From positions 3,658,001 through 3,722,000 of the forward strand of contig NC_018691.1 of assembly GCF_000300005.1 (NCBI RefSeq): a stretch of DNA of 64,000 nt, written 5' to 3'. Below are positions 34,520-43,133 of the stretch, one piece after another. The position numbers and the translations under genes are program-made. The stretch comes from Alloalcanivorax dieselolei B5 (lineage in GTDB: Bacteria; Pseudomonadota; Gammaproteobacteria; Pseudomonadales; Alcanivoracaceae). Each line of letters starts with the position of its first letter. Within the stretch, counting starts at the first letter, position 1. The notes under the pieces were generated by a model. It was not told the origin of the DNA. It saw only the letters and a list, made by a program, of their open reading frames with translations, and did no database searches.

Positions 34520-36225
34520 CTCTGCGCACTCTTCGAACCACTCTGGTTCTGGCCACGCTCGGCGCCGCCGGTGCTATCCAGGCCGCCGAGGAAGCAACAC
34601 CCCAGCTCGGCGGTACCGTGAATATCTCCACCATGTACCGCACTCTGGATGCCACCACCTGGGATTTGCAGAATTGGACCTGGAAAGGCAACCACGACAA
34701 TCTGCAACTGGAATCCCTGCTGCGCGGCGACCTGCAATACGGCCCGCGAGGCAAGAATGAAAACTCGTTCGTCGAGCAGGCTTATATTCCCTACAACCAG
34801 CTGGAAGGCAGCCTGGCGGAAAGCTGGGAGGTGAAGGAAGACCCGATGCGGGTGATCTTCCACCTGCGCAAGGGCGTCCAGTGGCAGGAAGTGCCCGGCG
34901 TGATGAAAAAGCGGGAACTGGTGGCCAACGACGTCATCACTTCGTTCCAAAGCCGTGGCGAGAGTCCCCGCGCCATCCCCACCTTCTGGGATTTCATCGA
35001 GCGCTGGGAAGCGCCGGATGACCACACCGTGATCGCTTATTTCAACCAGTTCCACGGCAACTGGCCGTACCGGATTGCCTGGGGATACTACGACGGCATC
35101 TCTCCGCCGGAGTGGCAGAATCTCAGCGAGGACAAACGGGCGGACTGGCGTAACGCCGCCGGCACCGGCCCCTATCGCATCGAAAAGATCGAGACCGGCC
35201 GTCAGCAGGTGTACGCGAAGAACGACGGCTACTGGGATTCGGTGACCCTCAACGGCAAGGAATATCCGCTGCCGCTGAACGACAAAGTGATCTATCACAT
35301 CATCAAGGATGAGGCGAGCGCGGTGGCGGCGCTCAGTTCCGGCCGCATTGATATCATGGAGGCGATCCGCTGGCAGTTGGTGGATCAGTTGAAGAAAACC
35401 GCGCCGGAGTTGCAGTTCCGCAAGAACCTGTCCACCAATGGCACTTATATCGCCCTGCGCACCGATCAAAAACCCTTCAACGATGTACGCGTGCGCCGCG
35501 CCCTGAACATCGCGGTGGACCAGAAAGCGATTCTCTCCTCGCTGCTCAATGGTGAAGGGGAATTGCTCAACTATCCCTTCGCACAGCGTTGGACCGAGTT
35601 TTATACCCCGCTGGACCAGCTCTCCGATGAAGCCCGGGAACTGTTTGAATACAACCCGGAGAAAGCGAAAAAGCTGCTGGCCGAAGCCGGTTATCCAAAA
35701 GGCTTCAGCTTCGATCTCCAGGTCTGCTCCTGCAGCCCCTACCACATGGATGTGGCGCCCATGCTGCAGGCTTACTATCAGCAGGTCGGTGTGAAAGTGA
35801 ACATCAAGACCATGGAGTACGGTGCCTTCCGCTCCAACATGCGTGGCAAGACCCAGGCCGGCGGCTATCTGATGAACAACGGCTCCGGTAATCCGATCCA
35901 GGTACTGCGCAAGAGCTTCCGCACCGATCAGACCTGGAACGCGTCCTGGTACAGCAACGAGGAGTTTGACCGGAAGATCGACGCCGCCATCAAGGAACCG
36001 GACACCGAGAAACGCAACGCGATGCTGAAAGAGTTGAATGATTTCATCATCGATGAAGCCGTGCCGCACGTGTGGCTGCCGACGGAAATGGGCTACTCCG
36101 CCTGGTGGCCGTGGGTGAAAAACTACTACGGTGAGCAACGTATCGGCGCGGTCAAACCCAACGCCATCTACTCACGCATCTGGATCGATCAGAAAATGAA
36201 GGAAAGCATGGGCAAAGCGCGCTGA
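34516..36225 (+). CDS. ABC transporter periplasmic binding protein (SBP_bac_5 family)
   Basis: A 569-residue extracytoplasmic receptor with a signal peptide ending near AIQAAEEA. Family marks are LEGSLAESWEVKEDPMRVIF, VQWQEVPG, and RIDIMEAIRW in the lid region. Such receptors bind peptides, opines, nickel chelates or sugars; this one is rather divergent from DppA, so the ligand is not clear. The ATG at 34516 lies in an ATGA overlap with the ATPase gene. The stop abuts the convergent LysR stop with no intervening base. Confidence 0.9.
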   Translation: MTLRTLRTTLVLATLGAAGAIQAAEEATPQLGGTVNISTMYRTLDATTWDLQNWTWKGNHDNLQLESLLRGDLQYGPRGKNENSFVEQAYIPYNQLEGSLAESWEVKEDPMRVIFHLRKGVQWQEVPGVMKKRELVANDVITSFQSRGESPRAIPTFWDFIERWEAPDDHTVIAYFNQFHGNWPYRIAWGYYDGISPPEWQNLSEDKRADWRNAAGTGPYRIEKIETGRQQVYAKNDGYWDSVTLNGKEYPLPLNDKVIYHIIKDEASAVAALSSGRIDIMEAIRWQLVDQLKKTAPELQFRKNLSTNGTYIALRTDQKPFNDVRVRRALNIAVDQKAILSSLLNGEGELLNYPFAQRWTEFYTPLDQLSDEARELFEYNPEKAKKLLAEAGYPKGFSFDLQVCSCSPYHMDVAPMLQAYYQQVGVKVNIKTMEYGAFRSNMRGKTQAGGYLMNNGSGNPIQVLRKSFRTDQTWNASWYSNEEFDRKIDAAIKEPDTEKRNAMLKELNDFIIDEAVPHVWLPTEMGYSAWWPWVKNYYGEQRIGAVKPNAIYSRIWIDQKMKESMGKAR

Positions 36226-37092
36226 TCACGGCACCGCTTCCCGCAACACGGCCCCCAGGGCCGTTTCCCCCGCGCCCGGCTCATGCCGGGCGTGTCGTAC
36301 CCAGTACAGCGGCCGCACCAAACGCTGATGCGGCCCCGGCACCGGACACAGCCGACCGTCGGCCAGCGCCGCGCTCACACTGGTCTCGCTGACATAACCG
36401 ACACCGGCCCCGGCCATCAGCGCCTGGCGCACCGCCTCGCCGGCCCCCAGTTCCAGTATCCGTTGCGGCTCCGGAAAATCGGTCCCCAGACTGCGTTCAA
36501 TCACCGCCCGGGTGCCCGAACCGGGCTCACGCATCACCCAGGGCCAATACGCGGGATCCGCCTTCAATGCCTCCACCACCGATGGTGCCGCCACTCGTAA
36601 TAGCACATCGTCGCGCCAATGCCGCACCCGCAGCAGAGCATGGGACACCGGCCCCTCCACCAGCGCCAGGTCCACTTTCAATTCCAGCAGCAATGCCACC
36701 GCCTGGCGGGTATTGACCACATCCATCCGCACCCGCGCCCGCGGATGACGCTGCCTGAATGTCGACAACAATGGCGGCAGATAGTAATTACCCAAGGTGT
36801 GGGTGGCGGCCAGCATCACCTCCAACGGGGGCGACTGGAACAACCTCTCGCAACGGGAGAGCTGTGTCAGCAAGGCGCGAGCTTCCGGAATCAGCGCCCG
36901 CCCCCGGTCATTCAGAACCAGCCCGCGGCCAACACGATCGAACAGCCGCGCGTCCAGCCGCTGCTCCAACTGCGCCAGGCCCTGACTCACCGCCGGCTGG
37001 GTCAGCGCCACCCGTTCCGCCGCCGCCGCCACCGAACCGGTTTCCGCCACCGCAAGGAACAGCCGCCATTGTTTGAGTGTTGTTTCATTCAT
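36226..37092 (-). CDS. LysR-family regulator next to yeiH-like gene (YeiE-like)
   Basis: A 288-residue LysR regulator: N-terminal winged helix WRLFLAVAETGSVAAAAERVALTQPAVSQGLAQLEQ, then an effector domain with ATHTLGNYYLPPLL. It is divergent from the UPF0324/YeiH gene, the arrangement seen for E. coli yeiE, whose product senses sulfite. It probably controls that neighbour through the AT-rich palindrome between them. The sulfite link is by analogy. Confidence 0.85.
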   Translation of the reverse strand: MNETTLKQWRLFLAVAETGSVAAAAERVALTQPAVSQGLAQLEQRLDARLFDRVGRGLVLNDRGRALIPEARALLTQLSRCERLFQSPPLEVMLAATHTLGNYYLPPLLSTFRQRHPRARVRMDVVNTRQAVALLLELKVDLALVEGPVSHALLRVRHWRDDVLLRVAAPSVVEALKADPAYWPWVMREPGSGTRAVIERSLGTDFPEPQRILELGAGEAVRQALMAGAGVGYVSETSVSAALADGRLCPVPGPHQRLVRPLYWVRHARHEPGAGETALGAVLREAVP

Positions 37093-37105
37093 AAATTTAT
37101 TTTAG

Positions 37106-37119
37106 TTATAAGTTTATAA
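37106..37119. promoter_or_regulatory. AT-rich inverted repeat in the LysR/yeiH-like divergent promoter
   Basis: TTATAA-GT-TTATAA at 37106-37119 is a perfect two-arm palindrome within a 99-bp, strongly AT-rich intergenic region, 14 bases from the LysR start. It is a good candidate for autoregulation and neighbour activation. Confidence 0.5.
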
Positions 37120-37191
37120 TTATCAAATATTATTATTTATGGCGCTTCGGCATAGTGGCTTGACCTTGCCAAAGGATCACAGGAACCACCG

Positions 37192-38244
37192 ATGCGCACC
37201 CTCTCTCTCTCCCTGCCCCGCCCGCACTGGCCCATGGCGCTGCTGGTCCTGGCCTGCGCTCTGGCCGGGATCGGCCTGGCCCACAGCCGGCTGGCTCAAC
37301 ACTGGGGACTGGGCGCGCTGGCCCTGGCCATGCTGCTTGGCCTGGTGGTGGCGCAACCGCTGCCAGCGCCACTGCGCGAGGCCGGCGGATCCGCCCTGGC
37401 GCTGTTCAAGGGGCCGATTCTGAAAATCGCCATCGTCCTGTACGGACTGCGCATTCCCCTGGACGCGGTGGGCGAACTGGGCCTCGGCGTGATCGCCCTG
37501 AACGCCGGGCAAATCGCCCTGAGCCTGATACTCGGCGGCTGGCTGGGGCAGCGCTGGCTGGGCATGAGCCGCGCCGCCGCCCTTTCCATCGGCGCCGGCA
37601 ACGGCATCTGCGGTGCCGCCGCGGTGCTCGCCGCCGAGCCGGTGCTGGGGACCCGCGACCGGGATACCGCCATGGCGGTGGCGGCGGTGGTGGTGTTCGG
37701 CACGCTCAACATGCTGTTGCTGCCACTGCTGTATCACCATCTGCCAACACTGTTTCCGGACCAGAATCACTTCGCCGTGCTGGTGGGGGCCAGCGTCCAG
37801 GAGGTGGCCCAGGTGATCGTCGCCGCCCAGGCCATGTCGCCGGCGCTGGTGGACAGCGCCCTGCTGGTCAAAATGGTGCGGGTGATGATGCTGGCGCCGG
37901 TACTGCTGATACTCGGCATGGGCGCGCGCCGCGCCGCCGGCACTGGCGCCGGCACCAGCATCGGCAACAGTGGCATCAAGGCACGGCCGGTTCTCCCCGC
38001 TTTCACGTTCTGGTTCGTCGGTGCCCTGGTGGTCAACGGCCTGGGCTGGGTACCCGATTCCCTGGCCTCTCCCCTGGCCGGCCTGGACGACATTCTGCTG
38101 GCGCTGGCGATGGCGGCACTGGGCTTGAGCACCCACTTCGATTTGCTACGCCGCGCCGGATGGCGCCCTCTGGCCCTGGGCGCGATACTCTGGCTCGCCA
38201 CCCTGGCGGTGGTCTTCGCCGCCCTGTTCAGCGGGGCTCTCTAG
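37192..38244 (+). CDS. YeiH/UPF0324 family putative sulfate or sulfonate exporter
   Basis: A 350-residue membrane protein with about ten helices (MRTLSLSLPRPHWPMALLVL). Family blocks are LSIGAGNGICGAAAVLAAEPV and ASVQEVAQVIVAAQAMS. Relatives are annotated as putative sulfate exporters and some are induced by taurine or sulfite. It is paired with the divergent LysR gene and has no other operon partner. Confidence 0.85.
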   Translation: MRTLSLSLPRPHWPMALLVLACALAGIGLAHSRLAQHWGLGALALAMLLGLVVAQPLPAPLREAGGSALALFKGPILKIAIVLYGLRIPLDAVGELGLGVIALNAGQIALSLILGGWLGQRWLGMSRAAALSIGAGNGICGAAAVLAAEPVLGTRDRDTAMAVAAVVVFGTLNMLLLPLLYHHLPTLFPDQNHFAVLVGASVQEVAQVIVAAQAMSPALVDSALLVKMVRVMMLAPVLLILGMGARRAAGTGAGTSIGNSGIKARPVLPAFTFWFVGALVVNGLGWVPDSLASPLAGLDDILLALAMAALGLSTHFDLLRRAGWRPLALGAILWLATLAVVFAALFSGAL

Positions 38245-38270
38245 TCGCCGAAACCGATCATTCCCTCTTT

Positions 38271-38307
38271 ACCCCCCCTTTGGGGGGTATCGGCCCCCTC
38301 CGGGGCC
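38271..38307 (+). terminator. Two adjacent GC hairpins after the yeiH-like gene
   Basis: ACCCCCC...GGGGGGT (38271-38288) and GGCCCC...GGGGCC (38292-38307) form back-to-back hairpins about 25 bases after the stop. Neither is followed by a T-run, so termination would have to be inefficient or Rho-assisted; they may also affect the next gene's leader. Confidence 0.4.
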
Positions 38308-38361
38308 ATCGATAATGCCCCTGTTTGTGACGACCACCCTCAACTTAAAAGAATCAGGGAC

Positions 38362-38979
38362 ATGAACAGATACAAGGATCCGTTTTTTCACTCCGCTTCT
38401 CTTTTCTTGTTTGCCGCGCTCGTTTTGAGTGGATGTGGCGATAACGAATCCGGCGGCGATGCCAACGCCGCCACGGCGACGCTTCCCGCCTATGAACGCA
38501 TCCCCGATTGCGACGGCATGGCCGCGATCCTCGGGGACCTGGTCAGTGGCTTGACGCCCGCCGACGATGAAGGCGAGCCAGGTCGTTATCAGGAAGACGG
38601 CCGCTATGGCGTCAACTGCACCTGGCTGACGCCCCGGGTGGAAAGTGATAACGCTTTCGAAATGGTCAAGGGCGGCAGTCTGTCGATCGGTATCACCGTG
38701 GACCCTCAACACAGCTCCGACGAGAAAACACTACGCGACCTGGGCATGGTGTATGACGATGCCCGCGTCGAAGCCCTTGGCGGTTATGTCGTCGACATGG
38801 GCGGCAAACTCGATCCCTCCGCCCAGTTGGGCATGATCGGACCGCAAGTGGTGGTTGGCAGCGTCAACATTTCCTTCGCCGCCGGCGGCCTGTACTTGCA
38901 AAAAGTGGAAGAACTGAAAAGTATCACCAACGACCGTGTCATCGAAGCCGCGGTCGCCCTGCATCGCTCGTTACGCTAG
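38362..38979 (+). CDS. Putative lipoprotein, unknown function
   Basis: A 205-residue exported protein with a lipobox LVLSGC (Cys about 27), then a Gly/Asn/Ala linker and a globular domain. Two further cysteines (PDCDG and VNCTW) could form a disulfide. Asp after the lipid Cys is not at +2 (the next residue is Gly), so outer-membrane sorting is expected. I do not recognise a family. It heads a run of three small exported proteins on the same strand. Confidence 0.75.
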   Translation: MNRYKDPFFHSASLFLFAALVLSGCGDNESGGDANAATATLPAYERIPDCDGMAAILGDLVSGLTPADDEGEPGRYQEDGRYGVNCTWLTPRVESDNAFEMVKGGSLSIGITVDPQHSSDEKTLRDLGMVYDDARVEALGGYVVDMGGKLDPSAQLGMIGPQVVVGSVNISFAAGGLYLQKVEELKSITNDRVIEAAVALHRSLR

Positions 38980-39026
38980 ATCCGAACGGCACTCATTGCC
39001 CCATTTCACTTCAAGGAGAGGAAACC

Positions 39027-39407
39027 ATGCTGAAATCCATTCTGACCCGCCTGTTGGCGGCGTCCATCGCCATCGCCGCCTTCGGCCCACTGCATGCGCA
39101 GACTTCCGGGGGGGCTCCCAACATGGCCCAGATGGGTAACCAGGTGGCCACCTTCAGCGGCAGCATGCACGCCGCCGCCGAGGTGTGCGGCGGTTACACC
39201 AAGGACCAACTGGCGGATATGAAAGCCAAGCAGAAACAGCAGATGACCAAAATGGGCCTCACCGCCCAGGAATTCGACACCGCCTTTGACACCGGCAAGA
39301 AAAAAACCGATGAGCGCTGGGACACCATGTCCAAAGCCGAGCAAAAATCCGCCTGTGAGGAACTGCGGCAACAGATGAGTCAGGCCTTCAACGGCATGAT
39401 CAAGTAG
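39027..39407 (+). CDS. Small secreted protein, unknown function
   Basis: A 126-residue protein with a clear signal peptide (cleavage likely after GPLHAQ). The mature part is helical and rich in Gln, Lys and Met, with two cysteines (AEVCGGY and SACEEL) placed to form one disulfide. AAGGAGAGG precedes the ATG. Similar small periplasmic proteins of unknown function occur in related bacteria. Confidence 0.75.
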   Translation: MLKSILTRLLAASIAIAAFGPLHAQTSGGAPNMAQMGNQVATFSGSMHAAAEVCGGYTKDQLADMKAKQKQQMTKMGLTAQEFDTAFDTGKKKTDERWDTMSKAEQKSACEELRQQMSQAFNGMIK

Positions 39408-39471
39408 TCCGGCTCACGGGATCGGCGGGATCTGCTACACTGCCCGCGTCAAAGTCACAGCCATTCAAGTC

Positions 39472-39726
39472 ATGCGTTTTATCGCTTTTTTTACACTCGC
39501 TCTGCCGCTGTGGGCGCCACTGGCCACGGCGGCGGACGCGGCCCGGGACGAAACCCGCGACGCCCTGTTGCGAGAGCAGCAGGAACTGAATGAGCGGGCC
39601 GAGGCCCTGGCCGACCAGCAGGCCACCACACAACGGCTGTTGGAACAGCAGCAGGCTTATCTGGACGCCCTGGAAAAGGAAATCCAGTCATTGAAAGCTG
39701 CTCCAGAATCAGATCAAAAAAACTGA
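39472..39726 (+). CDS. Small periplasmic coiled-coil protein, unknown function
   Basis: An 84-residue protein: a signal peptide ([22 protein letters not shown]) followed by one long charged heptad-repeat helix ([18 protein letters not shown]...). It has no cysteine in the mature part. The ribosome site is weak, so expression is less certain than for its neighbours. Confidence 0.6.
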   Translation: MRFIAFFTLALPLWAPLATAADAARDETRDALLREQQELNERAEALADQQATTQRLLEQQQAYLDALEKEIQSLKAAPESDQKN

Positions 39727-39808
39727 TCAATCCGTTTCAGCCAGTCCTCTCCCTCCCCTGGTAACACAACGCTATCTTGGGCTCTCCCATCCTCAACAGG
39801 AGAGTCCG

Positions 39809-40408
39809 ATGAAGCGCGTTCTGGTTCTTTACTACTCCATGTACGGCCATATCGAAAGCCTGGCCCGGGCCGTGGCCGAAGGCGCCGCCAAAGTCGACGG
39901 CGTGGAAGTGGAGATCAAACGAGTGGCCGAGACCATGGATCCGGAGGCGTTCCAGAACGCCGGTGGCAAAACCGACCAGGCCTACCCCGTGGCCAGCCCG
40001 GCGGAACTCAAGGACTACGATGCCATCATCATCGGCACCCCCACCCGCTTCGGTAACATGAGTGGCCAGATGCGCACTTTTTGGGACCAGACCGGCGGCC
40101 TGTGGGCCCAGGGTGCCCTGGCCGGCAAAGTCGCCAGTGTGTTCACCTCCACCGGCACCGCCGGCGGCAAGGAAACCACCATCATCAGCACCTGGCTGAC
40201 CCTGGCCCACCACGGCTTCATCATCGTGCCACTGGGCTATGCCGATCCCGGTCAGGAACAAATGGACATCAGTGAAGTGCATGGCGCCTCCCCTTACGGA
40301 GCCGGCACCATCGCCGGTCCCGACGGCAGCCGCCAGCCCAGCACCAAGGAACTCAATCTGGCCCGCTACCAGGGAGAACAGGTGGCCCGCCTGACCGCGA
40401 AACTGTGA
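39809..40408 (+). CDS. wrbA: NAD(P)H:quinone oxidoreductase, WrbA type
   Basis: A 199-residue flavodoxin-like FMN protein that reduces quinones by two electrons. [19 protein letters not shown] binds the FMN phosphate, [24 protein letters not shown] and [11 protein letters not shown] line the flavin, and [13 protein letters not shown] completes the family signature. CAGGAGAG precedes the ATG, and an intrinsic terminator follows at 40458. Confidence 0.95.
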   Translation: MKRVLVLYYSMYGHIESLARAVAEGAAKVDGVEVEIKRVAETMDPEAFQNAGGKTDQAYPVASPAELKDYDAIIIGTPTRFGNMSGQMRTFWDQTGGLWAQGALAGKVASVFTSTGTAGGKETTIISTWLTLAHHGFIIVPLGYADPGQEQMDISEVHGASPYGAGTIAGPDGSRQPSTKELNLARYQGEQVARLTAKL

Positions 40409-40457
40409 CCTCCGATTCAGCCTGACACTTCTCTCGTCTTGCTCTGATCCCCCCTTT

Positions 40458-40496
40458 GGCCGCCTTCCCCTTCCTGAACAGGCGGCCTTCTTTTTT
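40458..40496 (+). terminator. Rho-independent terminator after wrbA
   Basis: GGCCGCC (40458-40464) pairs with GGCGGCC (40481-40487), followed by TTCTTTTTT. It lies 50 bases after the wrbA stop. Confidence 0.85.
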
Positions 40497-40562
40497 GCCT
40501 GCCATCATGCCGGAGCTCGCCATTCACGTTATGGTAGAGACTCCACTGAGCAAGGAATCACC

Positions 40563-41312
40563 ATGGCCGACACCACCGCTATCTCCGAGTCCAACCGGCA
40601 ACCCACCCTGGCCGTTCTGATCGACGCGGACAACACACCACCGGCCATCGTCGAGGGCCTGTTCGAGGAGATCGCCAAGTACGGCACCGCCACCATCAAG
40701 CGCATCTACGGTGACTGGACCCAGCCCAACCTTGGTGGCTGGAAGAAAGTACTGCTGGATCATTCGATTCAGCCGGTGCAGCAGTTCGCCTACACCACCG
40801 GCAAGAACGCCACCGACAGTTCGCTGATCATCGATGCCATGGATCTGCTCTACACCCGGGAGCTGGATGGGTTCTGTCTGGTTTCCAGCGACAGCGACTT
40901 CACCCGGCTGGCGGCCCGATTACGGGAAGCCGGCCTCACCGTGTATGGCTTCGGTGAACAAAAGACCCCCAAACCGCTGGTGGCGGCCTGCGATAAATTC
41001 ATCTACACCGAGATTTTGCGCGCCGGCGATGACAGCGCCGCCAGCAAGGGCGGCAAAGCCGGCAAGGACAAAACCAGCGGCAACACGCCGCCTTTGAAGT
41101 TCATCGCCCGGGTCATCGACGATGTCTCCGGAGAAGACGACTGGGCCCATCTGGGGGTGCTTGGACAGAACCTGAGCCAGCGCCGCCCGGAGTTCGACAC
41201 CCGGCTCTACGGCTTCCGCAAACTGAGCGAGCTGCTCAATGCCCAGACCGGCCACTTCGAGCTGAAGAAAGGGGAAAACGGCGGACTGTGGGTGAAGAAC
41301 AAGAACGGGTGA
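40563..41312 (+). CDS. NYN-domain putative ribonuclease with OST-HTH/LOTUS domain
   Basis: A 249-residue protein of the LabA/DUF88-type PIN-like nuclease fold. Acidic catalytic candidates are in AVLIDADNTPP, KNATDSSLIIDAMDLL and LVSSDSDFTRLAARLRE. A Gly/Lys-rich linker (about residues 160-180) leads to a C-terminal OST-HTH-like domain (VIDDVSGEDDWAHLGVLGQ ... FRKLSELL), which in relatives binds RNA. It is likely an RNA-processing enzyme; the target is unknown. Confidence 0.85.
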   Translation: MADTTAISESNRQPTLAVLIDADNTPPAIVEGLFEEIAKYGTATIKRIYGDWTQPNLGGWKKVLLDHSIQPVQQFAYTTGKNATDSSLIIDAMDLLYTRELDGFCLVSSDSDFTRLAARLREAGLTVYGFGEQKTPKPLVAACDKFIYTEILRAGDDSAASKGGKAGKDKTSGNTPPLKFIARVIDDVSGEDDWAHLGVLGQNLSQRRPEFDTRLYGFRKLSELLNAQTGHFELKKGENGGLWVKNKNG

Positions 41313-41333
41313 TCGCGGTCCACGCCCCGCGAT
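41312..41333. terminator. Hairpin between converging NYN and TRAP genes
   Basis: ATCGCGG (41312-41318) pairs with CCGCGAT (41327-41333) around an 8-nt loop, starting at the last base of the NYN stop. It is well placed as a two-way terminator though the T-tracts are poor. Confidence 0.45.
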
Positions 41334-41352
41334 TCTCCTGTTGCTTCCCCAC

Positions 41353-42642
41353 CTATCGAACCAGCCAGAGACTCAATTCCGGCACATAGGTAATCAGCAG
41401 CAGCGCGATGATCAGCACCAGCATGAACGGCAGCGTGGCCCGGAACAGTTCGGTGATCGACTTGCGGAACCGGTAGCTGGCGATGAACAGATTCATCCCC
41501 ACCGGCGGCGTGATGTAGCCGATCTGCATGTTGGCGACAAAGATAATGCCCAGATGTACCGGATCGATGCCGTAGCGCAGCGCCACCGGCAGAATCAACG
41601 GCACCATGATCACCAGAGCGGCAAAAATATCCAGCACGGCGCCGAGCAACAGCAACAGAATATTGAGCAGAATCAAAAACGCCAGCTTGCTCTGTACGTG
41701 GGTCTGGATGAAGGCGAACAAATGCTCAGGCACGCCGGCATACACCAGATAGTCGGCGAAGGCCTGGGCCACCGCCAGAATCAGCAGGATTCCCCCCACC
41801 ATGACCATAGCTTCGCGGGTCAGCCCCGGCAGACGGCGCAACGGAATCTCCCGGTACAGCACCACTTCCGCCAGCAGCACATAAAGGGCGGTGACCGCCG
41901 CCGCCTCGCTCACCACCAGGAAGCCGGAGAAGATACCGCCGAGCACCACCAGCGGCAGCGGCAATTCCCAGCGCGCATCCCACAGCGCCTGCCCCAGCTC
42001 CCGCGCGTTGAACGGTTGCCGCGGCAGCGGGTCGCTGCGATTGACATACACACAGTAGCCGTACAGCAACACCACCATCAGCAGCGCCGGTCCCACCCCG
42101 GCCAGGTACAGATCGACGATTTCCACCGGCGGCATGGTCAGTTGCTGCGACAACTGCTGGGCGATGATGCCGTAGATCAGCAGCGGCACCGATGGCACCA
42201 GCAGCAACCCCAGGCTGCCGGACGAGGTCACCAGCCCGAGGCTGAAACGCTGCGGATAACCGGCCTTGACCAGCGCCGGCAGCAACAGCGCGCCCAGCGC
42301 CACGATGGTGACACCGGAGCCGCCGGTGAGCGCGGTGAAAAAGGCGCAAGCCACCAGCGCCACGAAGGCCATGCCGCCGGGCATCCAGCCGAACGCGGCC
42401 TGGCTGAGACGGACCAGGCGATCGGCGGTACGCGATTCACTGAGCAGAAAACCGGCAAAGGTGAACAGCGGCAGCGCCATCAGCACCACCGAATCGGACA
42501 GCTGGTAAATATCAATGTGGAGCACCGACAGCGGTGTCTCCTGGGTGAAGAAGCCGATGGCGGCCGCGGCCAGCAGAATGGCGAACAGCGGCGCGCCCAT
42601 CAGTGCCAGCACGATCAACAGAACAATGGCGGCGATAATCAT
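41353..42642 (-). CDS. TRAP transporter large permease of a TatT-associated system
   Basis: A 429-residue DctM-type protein with about twelve helices. Family blocks include FFTALTGGSGVTIVALGALLLPAL, GSLGLLLVPSVPLLIYGI and YITPPVGMNLFIASY. The ATG at 42642 overlaps the small-permease stop (ATGA); the long upstream open frame overlaps dctQ out of frame and is not coding. It is the last gene of the tatT-dctP-dctQ-dctM operon. Confidence 0.93.
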   Translation of the reverse strand: MIIAAIVLLIVLALMGAPLFAILLAAAAIGFFTQETPLSVLHIDIYQLSDSVVLMALPLFTFAGFLLSESRTADRLVRLSQAAFGWMPGGMAFVALVACAFFTALTGGSGVTIVALGALLLPALVKAGYPQRFSLGLVTSSGSLGLLLVPSVPLLIYGIIAQQLSQQLTMPPVEIVDLYLAGVGPALLMVVLLYGYCVYVNRSDPLPRQPFNARELGQALWDARWELPLPLVVLGGIFSGFLVVSEAAAVTALYVLLAEVVLYREIPLRRLPGLTREAMVMVGGILLILAVAQAFADYLVYAGVPEHLFAFIQTHVQSKLAFLILLNILLLLLGAVLDIFAALVIMVPLILPVALRYGIDPVHLGIIFVANMQIGYITPPVGMNLFIASYRFRKSITELFRATLPFMLVLIIALLLITYVPELSLWLVR

Positions 42643-43133
42643 CCCAGCGGCTCCCGCATGCAGGGCCGGCGCCCGCCCAACCCGAGCACGAACAGCACCA
42701 GGTAACGCAGCGCCATGACGCTGAAGCCGAACGGAATGATCACCTGCGGCACCCAGCTCGGGATGCCGGCGAAGGCAATCTCGCCGTACTGATACTCCTC
42801 GATCACGAAACCAATACTGTACCAGGCCACCAGAGTACAGATGGCGGCGGTGAACAGATCCACCGCACCGGTGATCCAGGGTTGGAAGGATTTGGGCAAC
42901 CACTGTCCCAGCAGATCGATGCGGATGTGCTCGTCCCGGCGGGAGGCGATCATGGCGCCGAGCAGGCCGATCCACAACACCGCGTTACGCAGCAGCGGCT
43001 CCACCCAGATCAGACTGACACCGGCCATGTTGCGCAGCCCGATTTGCACCACCGCCAACAGCACCATGCCCAGCAGGATGGCCACGATCAGGCCATCCTC
43101 CAGCCGGTGCAACCAGGACAGCAGGCGCCGCAT
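42639..43133 (-). CDS. TRAP transporter small permease of a TatT-associated system
   Basis: A 164-residue four-helix DctQ-type subunit (RRLLSWLHRLEDGLIVAILLGM; HIRIDLLGQWLP). The ATG at 43131-43133 shares its A with the dctP TGA (TGATG), which points to translational reinitiation and supports this start over a TTG one codon upstream. Confidence 0.9.
   Translation of the reverse strand: MRRLLSWLHRLEDGLIVAILLGMVLLAVVQIGLRNMAGVSLIWVEPLLRNAVLWIGLLGAMIASRRDEHIRIDLLGQWLPKSFQPWITGAVDLFTAAICTLVAWYSIGFVIEEYQYGEIAFAGIPSWVPQVIIPFGFSVMALRYLVLFVLGLGGRRPCMREPLG

Noticed and set aside
41341-42705. A 454-codon plus-strand frame opposite the TRAP large permease
   Set aside because: It is a Gln/His-rich antisense shadow of a membrane protein gene.
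42643-42975. N-terminal extension of the second DctM gene
   Set aside because: The extension overlaps dctQ in another frame and is Arg/His-rich; the ATG in the ATGA overlap gives a normal DctM start.
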